Positions 1 to 7,889 of a stretch of DNA of 13,658 nucleotides are shown here, in pieces (position 1 is the stretch's first letter; each line of letters opens with the position of its first letter). The stretch covers positions 1 to 13,658 of the forward strand of contig CALQCP020000034.1 in assembly GCA_943329105.2 (NCBI GenBank). The letters run 5' to 3'. This DNA comes from Chitinophaga pinensis (GTDB lineage Bacteria; Planctomycetota; Phycisphaerae; Phycisphaerales; SM1A02). The position numbers and the translations under genes are program-made. Below the pieces are notes generated by a model. It was not told where the DNA came from. It was given only the letters and a program-made list of their open reading frames with translations, and searched no databases.

Positions 1-1953
1 CGCCCTGACTTTGGTCATGTTGATCCAGAAGTCGAGCGCGCGGCGTATGTCGCGAAGCGCACATCGTTGTTGAATGAAATCACCGCCATTGAACGCGGCG
101 CCGAAGTGGGCGCTGATGCTGCTGGTAGCGCATTTGTTGATCGCGCGCCAAGCGCTGGGCTGGTAGCGCACCTGGCGTTTGAGGATGACAAGTCGCGCAC
201 TGCCACGAACTCTGCACCTGGTTCAACCATTGCTGCCGCCCAGGTTCGCGACGCTGGATTTGGTGCTGCTGGTCGAATCGGCAAGGCGTTCTCATTCGAC
301 GCCGGTGATGACCGGGTGGATATTGATCGACCAGTGCAAGACAGTTTCACCACCAGTTTCTGGTTCAAAACCACTGATATTGGCGGTGGAAATGAAAGTG
401 ACCGGCGTTGGTTCCTTGGCAAGGGGCTTGTCGACGGTGAAATCCCAGGCATAGTGCACGACTGGGGAATCAGCTTGGTTGGCCACGGATTTGTCAGTGC
501 CGGTACTGGCGATCCGGAAACATTTGTTTCAAGTGGTCCAGGACACAATGACGGTCAGTGGCACCATGTTGCCTTCACGCGCGACCGCACCACTGGACGC
601 ATTGCACTGTGGGTTGATGGCGTCATGGAAAGCGATGCAGTCGGCAGCACGGCGCGGCTTGACTCACCAAAGACCATCGCCATTGGATCACTGCACCCGG
701 AACACGCGCATCCGTTCGCTGGCACTATTGATGAGGTGCGCTTCTATGACCGCGTCCTGACTGAAGAAGAGATCAGAGCCATCGCAACGGGTCTTGCGCA
801 CGAAGCAGACGCGGCGCGCACACTTGCCGGGCGCCCCGCCGACGAGTTAGCCCGGTGGCATGAAATGCGCGGCCAACTCACCACCCTGCGCCCGCCGCCG
901 TGGGAAGGCGAGACGGTGCTCACCGTGCGCGAGGATCCAGTGCCGCATGCGGTTCATGTGATGACCCGCGGCAACCCACATGCACCAGCGGCCTTGGTGG
1001 AGCCCGGAGTACCCCTGATTGCAGCCCGATTTGAGCCAGTCGCGCCCACAGCGCGCCCTTTTGGCGAATCCAGCGGGCGCCGGCTTGCCCTTGCAACATG
1101 GATCGCCGACGATCGAAACGCCCTGGCATTACGAACGATTGCTAATCGCCTTTGGCAGCACCACTTTGGTGTCGGCCTGTGTCCGACATCAAACGACCTT
1201 GGCAAGTTTGGCGAGTCAGTCACTGATCCAGCGCTCCTTGATTGGCTGGCAGCACAAGTACCCGCCAACGACGGAAGTCTGAAGCAGATGCACCGCATTC
1301 TGATGAACAGTGCTGCCTATCGGATGTCGAGCATTGCCACTGCTGACGCGCTGGCGAACGACGCGCCAAACGATCTGCTCTCGCGCTTTCGATTGCGCAG
1401 ATTGAGCGCCGAAGAAGTGCGTGATGCCATGCTCGCTTGTAATGGAACTATCAGTGCGGAACACGGTGGTGCAGGTGTTCGCCCGCCGATGCCGGCAGAA
1501 GTGCTGGCTACCAGTAGTCGTCCCGATGAAGTGTGGCCAGTGACAGAAGAAAGCACATGGACGCGGCGCACGCTCTACATTGAACTGAAGCGATCGTTGC
1601 AACACCCGCTGCTTGCCGTGTTTGATCAAGCCGATGTTGATGGCGCATGCCCGGTGCGGTTCAACACCGTGCAACCAACCCAAGCGCTCAGTATGTTCAA
1701 CGGAGCGTTGACCAATTCATTGGCCATGGATCTTGCGATCCGGGTCATGCGAGAACGCCCAGAATCACTGCGTTTGCAGCTGTCTTGGGCGCGCGAACTC
1801 ACCGCCGGTCATGTGCCATCCGTGCAGGATCTTGATGAGTCGGAGGCATTCATCGCCGAACTCCGTGAACGGGACGGCCTCACCGCCGAGCAGGCCATGC
1901 AGGCCTACTGCCTAGTCCTCTATAACTTGAATGACTTCCTGACCGTCGACTGA
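1..1953 (+). CDS. LamG / DUF1553 (PSD1) secreted planctomycete protein, 5' end outside window
   Basis: The frame is open from base 1, so the gene starts upstream; 650 residues are visible. Residues about 53-262 look like a LamG/concanavalin A-like jelly-roll domain (GQWHHVAFTRD at 185-195, IALWVDG, GTIDEVRFYDRVLTEEEI at 241-258). Residues about 355-590 carry the DUF1553 (PSD1) pattern: RRLALATWI, NRLWQHHFGVGL at 382-393, SNDLGKFGES, RRLSAEEVRDAML, and PTQALSMFNG at 559-568. The protein ends in the usual FLTVD. In planctomycetes this domain order normally follows a cytochrome-c-like PSCyt1 and a DUF1549 domain, which would lie upstream of the window. No enzymatic activity is established for the family; the LamG domain suggests carbohydrate binding outside the cytoplasm. 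The next gene is a DUF1501 protein, its standard partner. Family assignment is firm; function is inference. Confidence 0.93.
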   Translation, partial: RPDFGHVDPEVERAAYVAKRTSLLNEITAIERGAEVGADAAGSAFVDRAPSAGLVAHLAFEDDKSRTATNSAPGSTIAAAQVRDAGFGAAGRIGKAFSFDAGDDRVDIDRPVQDSFTTSFWFKTTDIGGGNESDRRWFLGKGLVDGEIPGIVHDWGISLVGHGFVSAGTGDPETFVSSGPGHNDGQWHHVAFTRDRTTGRIALWVDGVMESDAVGSTARLDSPKTIAIGSLHPEHAHPFAGTIDEVRFYDRVLTEEEIRAIATGLAHEADAARTLAGRPADELARWHEMRGQLTTLRPPPWEGETVLTVREDPVPHAVHVMTRGNPHAPAALVEPGVPLIAARFEPVAPTARPFGESSGRRLALATWIADDRNALALRTIANRLWQHHFGVGLCPTSNDLGKFGESVTDPALLDWLAAQVPANDGSLKQMHRILMNSAAYRMSSIATADALANDAPNDLLSRFRLRRLSAEEVRDAMLACNGTISAEHGGAGVRPPMPAEVLATSSRPDEVWPVTEESTWTRRTLYIELKRSLQHPLLAVFDQADVDGACPVRFNTVQPTQALSMFNGALTNSLAMDLAIRVMRERPESLRLQLSWARELTAGHVPSVQDLDESEAFIAELRERDGLTAEQAMQAYCLVLYNLNDFLTVD

Positions 1954-1954
1954 T

Positions 1955-1960
1955 GAAAGG
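1955..1960 (+). promoter_or_regulatory. Shine-Dalgarno site of the DUF1501 gene
   Basis: GAAAGG lies just after the upstream stop codon, with 8 bases before ATG 1969 and only 5 before the in-frame GTG at 1966. This spacing favours ATG 1969 as the start. The ATG at 1962 opens only a four-codon frame and is not a real start. Confidence 0.5.
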
Positions 1961-1968
1961 TATGAGTG

Positions 1969-3453
1969 ATGTCTGAAGTACCCGAAACACCACGCAATAC
2001 ATTCTGTGGCAACACGCGACGTGAGTTTTTCTGGGAGGCCGGGGGCGCGTTCACCAGTGTTGCACTAGCGAGCATGATGGTGCAGGATGGATTCTTAGCG
2101 CGGCAAGCGCTGGCATTTGATGGACACACTCCTATCCCAGCGCCAAATCCGCTTACCCCAAAGGCACCAACGTTTCCAGGTACTGCAAAAAGTGTGATCT
2201 TTCTCTTTATGTACGGCGGGCCCAGCCACATAGACACCTTTGACTACAAGCCAGATCTCTTCAAGTATGACGGGCAGACAATTGCGGTGAAGACCAAGGG
2301 TCGTGGTGGAGACAAGAGCGAAGGCCGCGTCGTTGGCCCCAAGTGGAAATTCAAACAACGCGGCCAGTGTGGTGCGTGGGTCAGCAGTCTGTTTCCACAT
2401 CTTGCGAGCTGTGTTGATGACATTGCGTTTGTAAAGAGCATGTACGCAGACAGCCCCATCCATGGCAGTGCCATGTTGATGATGAACAGCGGCAAGTTGC
2501 TCGGCGGCGCCCCCGCGCTCGGCAGTTGGGTGAACTACGGATTGGGCACCGTGAACCAGAATTTGCCTGGATTTGTAGTGATGCTGGACTCCACCGGCGG
2601 CCCAATCAGTGGTGCCAAGAATTGGAGTTCGGGCTACATGCCTGCCAGTTTTCAGGGCACCGTACTGCGTGGTGATGGCCCGCCAATTTTGGATCTCGCC
2701 AATCCGCCGGCGCGCAGCGATGACCTGCAACGGCGCATGCTTGACCGACTCAAGATGTGGAACACGCGCCATGAACTGGCTCGACCAGGAAATCCTGATC
2801 TTGAGAGCCGGATTCAAAGTTACGAGTTGGCATATCGAATGCAATCCACCGCCCCAGAGTCGGTGGAGTTAGCCAATGAAAGCGCTGCCACCAAGGAGCT
2901 CTACGGCATTGACGAATCGCGCACGAACGAGTTTGGCAGCAAGTGCCTCCTGGCGCGGCGGCTTGTTGAACGCGGCGTTCGTTTCGTTCAGGTGTATTCC
3001 GGCGGATCGCACAACGATGCCAACTGGGATGCGCATGGTGATCTCAAGAAGAACCATGACTATCACGCCGGTCGCACGGATAAGCCCATTGCGGGCCTTC
3101 TCAAGGATCTCAAGCAACGCGGGCTTCTTGATGAAACACTGGTCGTTTGGGGCGGTGAATTTGGCCGCCAGCCGACCGCGGAATACGCGGAGGGCACCGG
3201 TCGCGATCACAATTCGTACGGATTCACCATGTGGATGGCCGGGGGCGGAATCAAGGGCGGTGTCAGCATCGGCGAGACCGACGAACTGGGGTCAACAGGC
3301 GTGGGCGAGCGGTTCCACGTCAAGAACCTGCACGCCACCATCCTGAGCCTGATGGGGCTCGATCCGAACTCTCTGACGTACTTCTACGCAGGGCTCGACC
3401 AGAAACTGGTGGGGGTGGAGGGCGCCGAGCCGATTCGCGGCGTGATAGCGTGA
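1969..3453 (+). CDS. DUF1501 family protein, probable Tat-exported
   Basis: A 494-residue protein of the DUF1501 family, which has a sulfatase/alkaline-phosphatase-like fold and no settled activity. The N-terminus carries a twin-arginine-type motif (TRREFFWEAGG, residues 16-26) followed by a hydrophobic stretch, so Tat export is likely. Family signatures follow in order: FLFMYGGPSHIDTFDYKP (79-95), SPIHGSAMLMMNSGKLLGG (162-180), HNDANWDAHGDLKKNHDY (348-365), VVWGGEFGRQPTAEY (392-406), GRDHNSYGFTMWMAGGGIKG (411-430) and HVKNLHATILSLMGLDP near the C-terminus. The His/Asp-rich motifs are consistent with a metal site. It lies 15 bases after the DUF1553 gene, the usual arrangement for secreted planctomycete pairs, and 7 bases before the dehydrogenase gene, so it is probably in the same operon. 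ATG 1969 was chosen over GTG 1966 on ribosome-site spacing. Confidence 0.94.
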   Translation: MSEVPETPRNTFCGNTRREFFWEAGGAFTSVALASMMVQDGFLARQALAFDGHTPIPAPNPLTPKAPTFPGTAKSVIFLFMYGGPSHIDTFDYKPDLFKYDGQTIAVKTKGRGGDKSEGRVVGPKWKFKQRGQCGAWVSSLFPHLASCVDDIAFVKSMYADSPIHGSAMLMMNSGKLLGGAPALGSWVNYGLGTVNQNLPGFVVMLDSTGGPISGAKNWSSGYMPASFQGTVLRGDGPPILDLANPPARSDDLQRRMLDRLKMWNTRHELARPGNPDLESRIQSYELAYRMQSTAPESVELANESAATKELYGIDESRTNEFGSKCLLARRLVERGVRFVQVYSGGSHNDANWDAHGDLKKNHDYHAGRTDKPIAGLLKDLKQRGLLDETLVVWGGEFGRQPTAEYAEGTGRDHNSYGFTMWMAGGGIKGGVSIGETDELGSTGVGERFHVKNLHATILSLMGLDPNSLTYFYAGLDQKLVGVEGAEPIRGVIA

Positions 3454-3460
3454 TCGGTTC

Positions 3461-4225
3461 ATGAAGACCCCCGATTTCAGACTTGATGGACGGGTAGCGG
3501 TTATCACCGGCGCATCCCGCGGTCTTGGTAAGGCAATGGCCTTTGCCATGGGAGCAGCTGGCGCAAAGGTCGCCATCAACTACGCCCGTTCGCAAGAAAC
3601 GGCCGAACGAACCTTCGACGAATACTGCGCGGCTGGCTACAAGGGAATGTTGGTCCGCGCCAATGTGATTGATGAAGCAGAAGTGGATGGCATGATCACC
3701 CAAGTCGAGGCGACACTTGGCAACGTCGACATTGTGGTGATCAACGCGACGCCCGATCAGCCCTTGAAGCCAATCGAGCAGTATGACTGGGCGTTCTATC
3801 AACAGATGTTGGACTTCTTTGTGAAGAGCCCATACCTAATCACTCGTCGCGTGCTTCCGCATATGAAGCATGCTCACCACGGGCGTATCATCAACATCAC
3901 CAGCGAAGTGTTCCGCCAAGGCGTCAGTCCATTCAGTGCGTATGTTGCGGCAAAGGGCGCGCAGATCGGCTGGAGTCGATCCATGGCGCGCGAGTTGGCG
4001 CCGTGGCAAATCACCGTCAACATGGTGGCCCCGGGCTGGATTCCGGTCGAACGACATGCAAACGATTCGGCGGAAATGAAAGAGGGTTACCGCAAGGGAA
4101 TACCCATGGGTCACTTCGGGGTGCCCTCAGATATCGGTGGCGCGGTGACATTTCTTGCTTCAGAGGCTGCGTCGTTCATTACTGGAGTTGAGATTCCAGT
4201 CAATGGTGGCGTGACTGTTTGGTGA
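3461..4225 (+). CDS. Short-chain dehydrogenase/reductase (SDR), 3-oxoacyl-ACP-reductase-like
   Basis: A 254-residue classical SDR, the normal family length, predicted to be a cytoplasmic NAD(P)-dependent oxidoreductase. The Rossmann cofactor motif TGASRGLG is at 16-23. The catalytic Ser148 (NITS), Tyr161 and Lys165 (YVAAK) are present. The C-terminal PGWIPVER and FITGVEIPVNGG segments are typical of FabG-like and sugar-dehydrogenase SDRs. Two motifs deviate: the usual NNAG is NATP at 95-98, and aligning LITRRVLPHM to other SDRs puts Phe120 where the catalytic-tetrad Asn normally sits. The gene starts 7 bases after the DUF1501 stop with no good ribosome-binding site, so translational coupling is plausible. 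It precedes a sugar importer by 33 bases, so oxidation or reduction of an imported sugar is the likeliest role; a 3-oxoacyl-ACP reductase role cannot be excluded from sequence alone. Confidence 0.93.
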   Translation: MKTPDFRLDGRVAVITGASRGLGKAMAFAMGAAGAKVAINYARSQETAERTFDEYCAAGYKGMLVRANVIDEAEVDGMITQVEATLGNVDIVVINATPDQPLKPIEQYDWAFYQQMLDFFVKSPYLITRRVLPHMKHAHHGRIINITSEVFRQGVSPFSAYVAAKGAQIGWSRSMARELAPWQITVNMVAPGWIPVERHANDSAEMKEGYRKGIPMGHFGVPSDIGGAVTFLASEAASFITGVEIPVNGGVTVW

Positions 4226-4258
4226 TGATCACAACTACAACTCATGAGAGAGAAACAT

Positions 4259-5332
4259 ATGAACCGAAAGTTGATTTCTATCGTCACCTTGGCAGCACTG
4301 GGTCTGGCGTTGACCGCGGCGGCTCCGCAGGCGGATTTGATTGCGGCGCAGAAGGCGCGCATTGCTGAATTCAAAAAGGCACCGAAGGTCAAGCCGCATC
4401 TGGCATTCGTTTCCAATGGCGTGGCGGACTTTTGGACCATTGCCAAAGCTGGAGCCATGGCTGCTGGCAAAGAGCTTAGTTGCCAAGTCACTGTTGAGTT
4501 CCCGGGTGGTGGCCTTGGTGACCAGAAGCGAATGCTTGAAGATCTGGTGACACGCGGTATTGATGGTGTTTCCGTCAGCCCGATTGACCCAACCAACCAA
4601 GCGGAAATTTTGACGCTTATCGCTGAGAAATCCCTATTAATCACCAATGATTCAGACGCGCCCAAAGCGCCGCGCCTCTGCTACATCGGCATGGACAATT
4701 ACGACGCTGGTGTGATGTGCGGCAAGCTGGCACGCGAGGGATGCGCAGGCGGTGAAGTGGCGATTTTCATCGGTCGGCTTGAGCAAGACAACGCCAAGCG
4801 CCGTCGGCAGGGATTCATTGACGGGCTCCTTGGCCGCACCATAGACGCCACCCGTTATGACGAACCAGGCAAAGTGATTTCTGAGGCGGGCTACACCATC
4901 GTCGGCACGTGGACGGATTCGTTTGACCGCGCCAAGGCGAAGGCAAACATTGAGGATGTGATGATCAAGCACCCAAAGCTTGCGCTCATGACTGGTCTCT
5001 TTGAATACAACTCCACGCTGGCCGTAGAGGTGTTGAAGCAGACCGGCAAGCTTGGATCCGTGAAGTTGGCGGCGTTTGACGAAGGCGCCGAAGTGATCAC
5101 CGCCATCAAGGAAGGAACTGTCCTTGGCACCGTAGTTCAAGATCCGTACGGCTATGGATTCGAGAGCATCAAACTTCTCCACGCGCTCAATCAGGGCGAT
5201 ATGTCCATGATTCCAGCGAACGGCATCATCAGCATTTCTGCCAAGGTAATTCGCAAGGACAACGCGGAGGCTTTCTGGAAGGACCTGAAGGCAAAGATCA
5301 AGGCTGGCAAGGAAGCCACAGCAAAGCCGTAA
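4259..5332 (+). CDS. Periplasmic sugar-binding protein of ABC importer (RbsB-like, Peripla_BP_4)
   Basis: A 357-residue type-1 periplasmic binding protein that would deliver a sugar to the importer encoded just downstream. Residues 1-25 form a Sec signal peptide: MNRK, a hydrophobic core, then AAPQA. There is no lipobox, so it is probably soluble in the periplasm. The mature part shows the RbsB-type pattern: HLAFVSNGVADFWTIAKAG (47-65), GIDGVSVSPID (100-110), ITNDSDAP (128-135), RRRQGF (181-186), AAFDEG (271-276) and VVQDPYGYG (292-300). These give plausible ligand residues Asp131, Arg182 or Arg183, Asn251, Asp274 and Gln294 by analogy with RbsB. An ATG at 4244 is in frame, but 4259 is preferred because the GAGAGAG run at 4246-4252 sits a normal distance upstream and the signal peptide then begins correctly. 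The sugar cannot be determined from sequence alone. Confidence 0.94.
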   Translation: MNRKLISIVTLAALGLALTAAAPQADLIAAQKARIAEFKKAPKVKPHLAFVSNGVADFWTIAKAGAMAAGKELSCQVTVEFPGGGLGDQKRMLEDLVTRGIDGVSVSPIDPTNQAEILTLIAEKSLLITNDSDAPKAPRLCYIGMDNYDAGVMCGKLAREGCAGGEVAIFIGRLEQDNAKRRRQGFIDGLLGRTIDATRYDEPGKVISEAGYTIVGTWTDSFDRAKAKANIEDVMIKHPKLALMTGLFEYNSTLAVEVLKQTGKLGSVKLAAFDEGAEVITAIKEGTVLGTVVQDPYGYGFESIKLLHALNQGDMSMIPANGIISISAKVIRKDNAEAFWKDLKAKIKAGKEATAKP

Positions 5333-5349
5333 GGCGCTCTTGCACCAGG

Positions 5350-6915
5350 ATGACGCACCCACACCAGGAACTTCTGCGCTGCCGAAACCTTGGCCGACGC
5401 TATGCGGGCGTGCCTGCGCTGGCTGGTATTGAGCTCTCGGTTCGCGCCGGAGAAGTGTTGGCGATTGTTGGTGAGAACGGCGCCGGTAAGAGCACACTTC
5501 TCAAGATTCTCTCTGGAGTGATTCCCCCAAGCGAGGGCAGCATTGCAATCGCTGACGGCGATGGCGTATTGCGCGCTGTGCAGTTGCACTCGGTGCGCGA
5601 CGCAACTCGTGCAGGCATCGCACTGGTGCACCAAGAGTTGAACCTTGCTGAGAATCTGGACATCGCTGGATCAATCTTCCTGGGGCGCGAGCCGGCTCGC
5701 TTTGGATTTCTTGATCTTCACACCATGCGCACCAACGCAAGTAAGTGGCTCGCCCGTGTGGGACTGAACCTCGATCCAACAACACCATGCGGCACACTTG
5801 CGATCGCGCAGAGGCAGTTGGTTGAGGTTGCCAAGGCGCTTTCGTGTGAGGCACGCATTCTCATCTTGGATGAACCAACTTCAAGTCTGAGCGCCCGGGA
5901 AGCGGACCGATTACTTGAAATCATGGGTGACTTGCGTAGCCAAGGCAAAGCAGTGATCTTTGTTTCACATCACCTGGATGAAGTGCTTCGCATCGCAGAC
6001 CGCGTGATGGTTCTGCGTGATGGTCGATGCACAGGCATCTTGCAACGCGGAACATACGACCGTGACGCCATCGAACGACTGATGGTGGGACGAAGTATCG
6101 AAACGAATCAGCCACGCCCGGCACGCCAGGACGCCGCAGTGCGACTTCGTGTGACGGAGTTAGTTGGTGCCCATCACCGCAAGCAACCCATATCGTTTGC
6201 TGTGCGCGCTGGAGAAATTGTCGGACTGGCCGGACTCGTCGGTGCCGGACGCACCGAGATCCTTGAGGCCATTGCAGCGATCACCCCACATCAGGGTCGC
6301 GTTGAACTTGATGGGGCACCGCTCTCTGGGAACACCGCGGCGCGAGTCCGCCAGGGCGTGGCCATTGTTCCAGAAGACCGCGCCCGCAACGGCATCTTTG
6401 CGTCCAGTCATGTTTCCATGAACATGTCATTGGCGTGGATCGATCGAAACAGTCGCGCGCGCACGGTGAACACCGCCGCCGAACGCGGAATCGTTGCACA
6501 GATGATGGATCGCATGCAATTGCGACCCGCGGAGCCAAGCCGCCTTGTTCACAAACTTTCTGGTGGAAACCAGCAAAAATCGGTGATCGGTCGATGGATG
6601 GCTGTTGGCCCCGCGCTGCTACTTCTTGATGAGCCAACCCGCGGTGTCGATGTTTCAGCCCGCGCAGAAATTCACGCAGAAATTCGTCGATTGGCCGACT
6701 CTGGAAGTTCGGTACTGTTTGCTTCCAGCGAATTGGAAGAGGTGCTCATGCTTGCTGACCGAGTCATCGTCATGCACGATGGCAGCATTGCTGGAGAGTT
6801 GGCAGCGCACGAAGCCACTGAAGTTGCCATCATGCACCTCGCCACCGGCGGCAAGCCAGCGGCTGCGCATAGCACGGCTCACGAACACGGAACCGAGCAC
6901 AGGACATCATCATGA
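5350..6915 (+). CDS. Sugar ABC transporter ATP-binding protein, double NBD (RbsA/XylG/MglA type)
   Basis: A 521-residue cytoplasmic ATPase with two tandem nucleotide-binding domains, the usual length and layout of RbsA/MglA/XylG. Domain 1 has Walker A GENGAGKST (41-49), Q-loop HQE (94-96), Walker B ILILDEPT (170-177) and switch His207. Its signature motif is degenerate, TLAIAQRQ at 149-156. Domain 2 has the degenerate Walker A GLVGAGRTE (295-303), a normal LSGGNQQK signature (403-410) and Walker B LLLLDEPT (423-430). Its switch His is replaced in FASSELEE (457-464). This asymmetry is normal for the family: the composite sites are expected to be unequal. The C-terminus ends in a short His/Glu/Ser/Thr-rich tail. 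The start lies 17 bases after the binding-protein stop with little ribosome-site signal, and the end overlaps the permease start by ATGA. Confidence 0.95.
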   Translation: MTHPHQELLRCRNLGRRYAGVPALAGIELSVRAGEVLAIVGENGAGKSTLLKILSGVIPPSEGSIAIADGDGVLRAVQLHSVRDATRAGIALVHQELNLAENLDIAGSIFLGREPARFGFLDLHTMRTNASKWLARVGLNLDPTTPCGTLAIAQRQLVEVAKALSCEARILILDEPTSSLSAREADRLLEIMGDLRSQGKAVIFVSHHLDEVLRIADRVMVLRDGRCTGILQRGTYDRDAIERLMVGRSIETNQPRPARQDAAVRLRVTELVGAHHRKQPISFAVRAGEIVGLAGLVGAGRTEILEAIAAITPHQGRVELDGAPLSGNTAARVRQGVAIVPEDRARNGIFASSHVSMNMSLAWIDRNSRARTVNTAAERGIVAQMMDRMQLRPAEPSRLVHKLSGGNQQKSVIGRWMAVGPALLLLDEPTRGVDVSARAEIHAEIRRLADSGSSVLFASSELEEVLMLADRVIVMHDGSIAGELAAHEATEVAIMHLATGGKPAAAHSTAHEHGTEHRTSS

Positions 6916-7889
6916 AGAAGAGTCTTGGAATCCTTGGAATCTTCTTAGCAGTCTGCATAGTGGCATCAGTGTTCGGTCAGAACTTTCTGACTGGCTACAA
7001 CCTGATGAATCTCACGCAGCGCACTTCGTTGTTTGCGATCATCTCACTGGGTGCTGGGCTAGTGATCATCACCGGTGGAATCGATCTCTCAATTGGATCG
7101 GTCGTGTGTCTGGCCGGAATCACTACGCCGTGGCTCTTGGTGGAGCATGGATGGTCGCCGTGGGCGGTGATTCCAGTCGTACTGGTCGGAAGCGCCTTGA
7201 TTGGTCTCTTTCACGGCGTACTGATCACGCGCCTCCGCCTGCAGCCCTTCCTTGTAACACTGTGTGGTTTGCTCCTCTACCGAGGCGTTGCGCGGTGGAT
7301 GACCAGCGACCAATCCCAGGGATTTCAGGGCGAATTTTCAGGAGTCCGGTCCATCGCACTGGCCAAGTTTCCCATTCCGGGACTGGACACCTACCAACTA
7401 CCCGCCACGGTGATACCGCTCATTGTCCTGAGTGTGGCTATTGCGGTGTTTCTTCACCGCACTGTGTGGGGACGTTGGCTGCTGGCTACGGGTCGCAACG
7501 AAAGTGCCGCACGCTATTCAGGCGTTCCCACCGCGTGGCTCATCACCATGGCGTACGTGGCATGCAGCTTGCTTGCTGGCGTGGGCGGCATGTTGTTTAT
7601 CTTTGACATCGGCAGTGCGCAGCCTTCAGACTTTGGAAATTTCTATGAGCTCTACGCGATTGCCGCCGCTGTTCTTGGCGGATGTAGTTTGCGCGGCGGC
7701 GAAGCAAGTGTGTTTGGTATTGTTGTTGGAGCGGCAACACTCCAAGTGTTGCGCACGGCCATCATCTTGCTTGGCTTGAGTTCGCAGCTTGAATTTGCTG
7801 TGATCGGTGCAGTACTCCTGATTGGCGTGACGACTGATGAACTCATCAGGCGATACTCGGTTCGCCGTTCTGAACGAAAGATTGCGTGA
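6912..7889 (+). CDS. Sugar ABC transporter permease (RbsC/XylH-like, BPD_transp_2)
   Basis: A 325-residue inner-membrane permease of the carbohydrate importer, close to the usual RbsC length. It has many hydrophobic segments and the family hallmark GGIDLSIGS at 55-63. Also present are the cytoplasmic coupling-loop pattern ATGRNESAARYSGV (192-205), which docks to the ATPase, and LGGCSLRGGEASVFGIVVGA (255-274). The C-terminus is basic (RRYSVRRSERK), as expected for a cytoplasmic tail. Its ATG overlaps the ATPase stop in ATGA, implying translational coupling and a matched ratio. Only one permease gene is present, so the channel is expected to be a homodimer paired with the double ATPase. Its end overlaps the GTG start of the epimerase gene by GTGA. 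Confidence 0.95.
   Translation: MKKSLGILGIFLAVCIVASVFGQNFLTGYNLMNLTQRTSLFAIISLGAGLVIITGGIDLSIGSVVCLAGITTPWLLVEHGWSPWAVIPVVLVGSALIGLFHGVLITRLRLQPFLVTLCGLLLYRGVARWMTSDQSQGFQGEFSGVRSIALAKFPIPGLDTYQLPATVIPLIVLSVAIAVFLHRTVWGRWLLATGRNESAARYSGVPTAWLITMAYVACSLLAGVGGMLFIFDIGSAQPSDFGNFYELYAIAAAVLGGCSLRGGEASVFGIVVGAATLQVLRTAIILLGLSSQLEFAVIGAVLLIGVTTDELIRRYSVRRSERKIA

Noticed and set aside
4244..4258. Upstream ATG for the sugar-binding protein
   Set aside because: It would add MREKH before the signal peptide and would place the GAGAGAG ribosome-site-like run inside the gene. ATG 4259 fits better.
4652..5497. Minus-strand open frame of 281 codons
   Set aside because: It lies opposite the sugar-binding protein and the ATPase start, both with strong family motifs. 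The translated product is rich in His, Arg and Cys with no recognisable pattern, as expected of a shadow frame.
6605..7606. Plus-strand open frame of 333 codons across the ATPase/permease junction
   Set aside because: It runs out of frame through two well-supported ABC genes that already join by ATGA. Its product is Trp-, Cys- and Ser-rich and lacks membrane segments.
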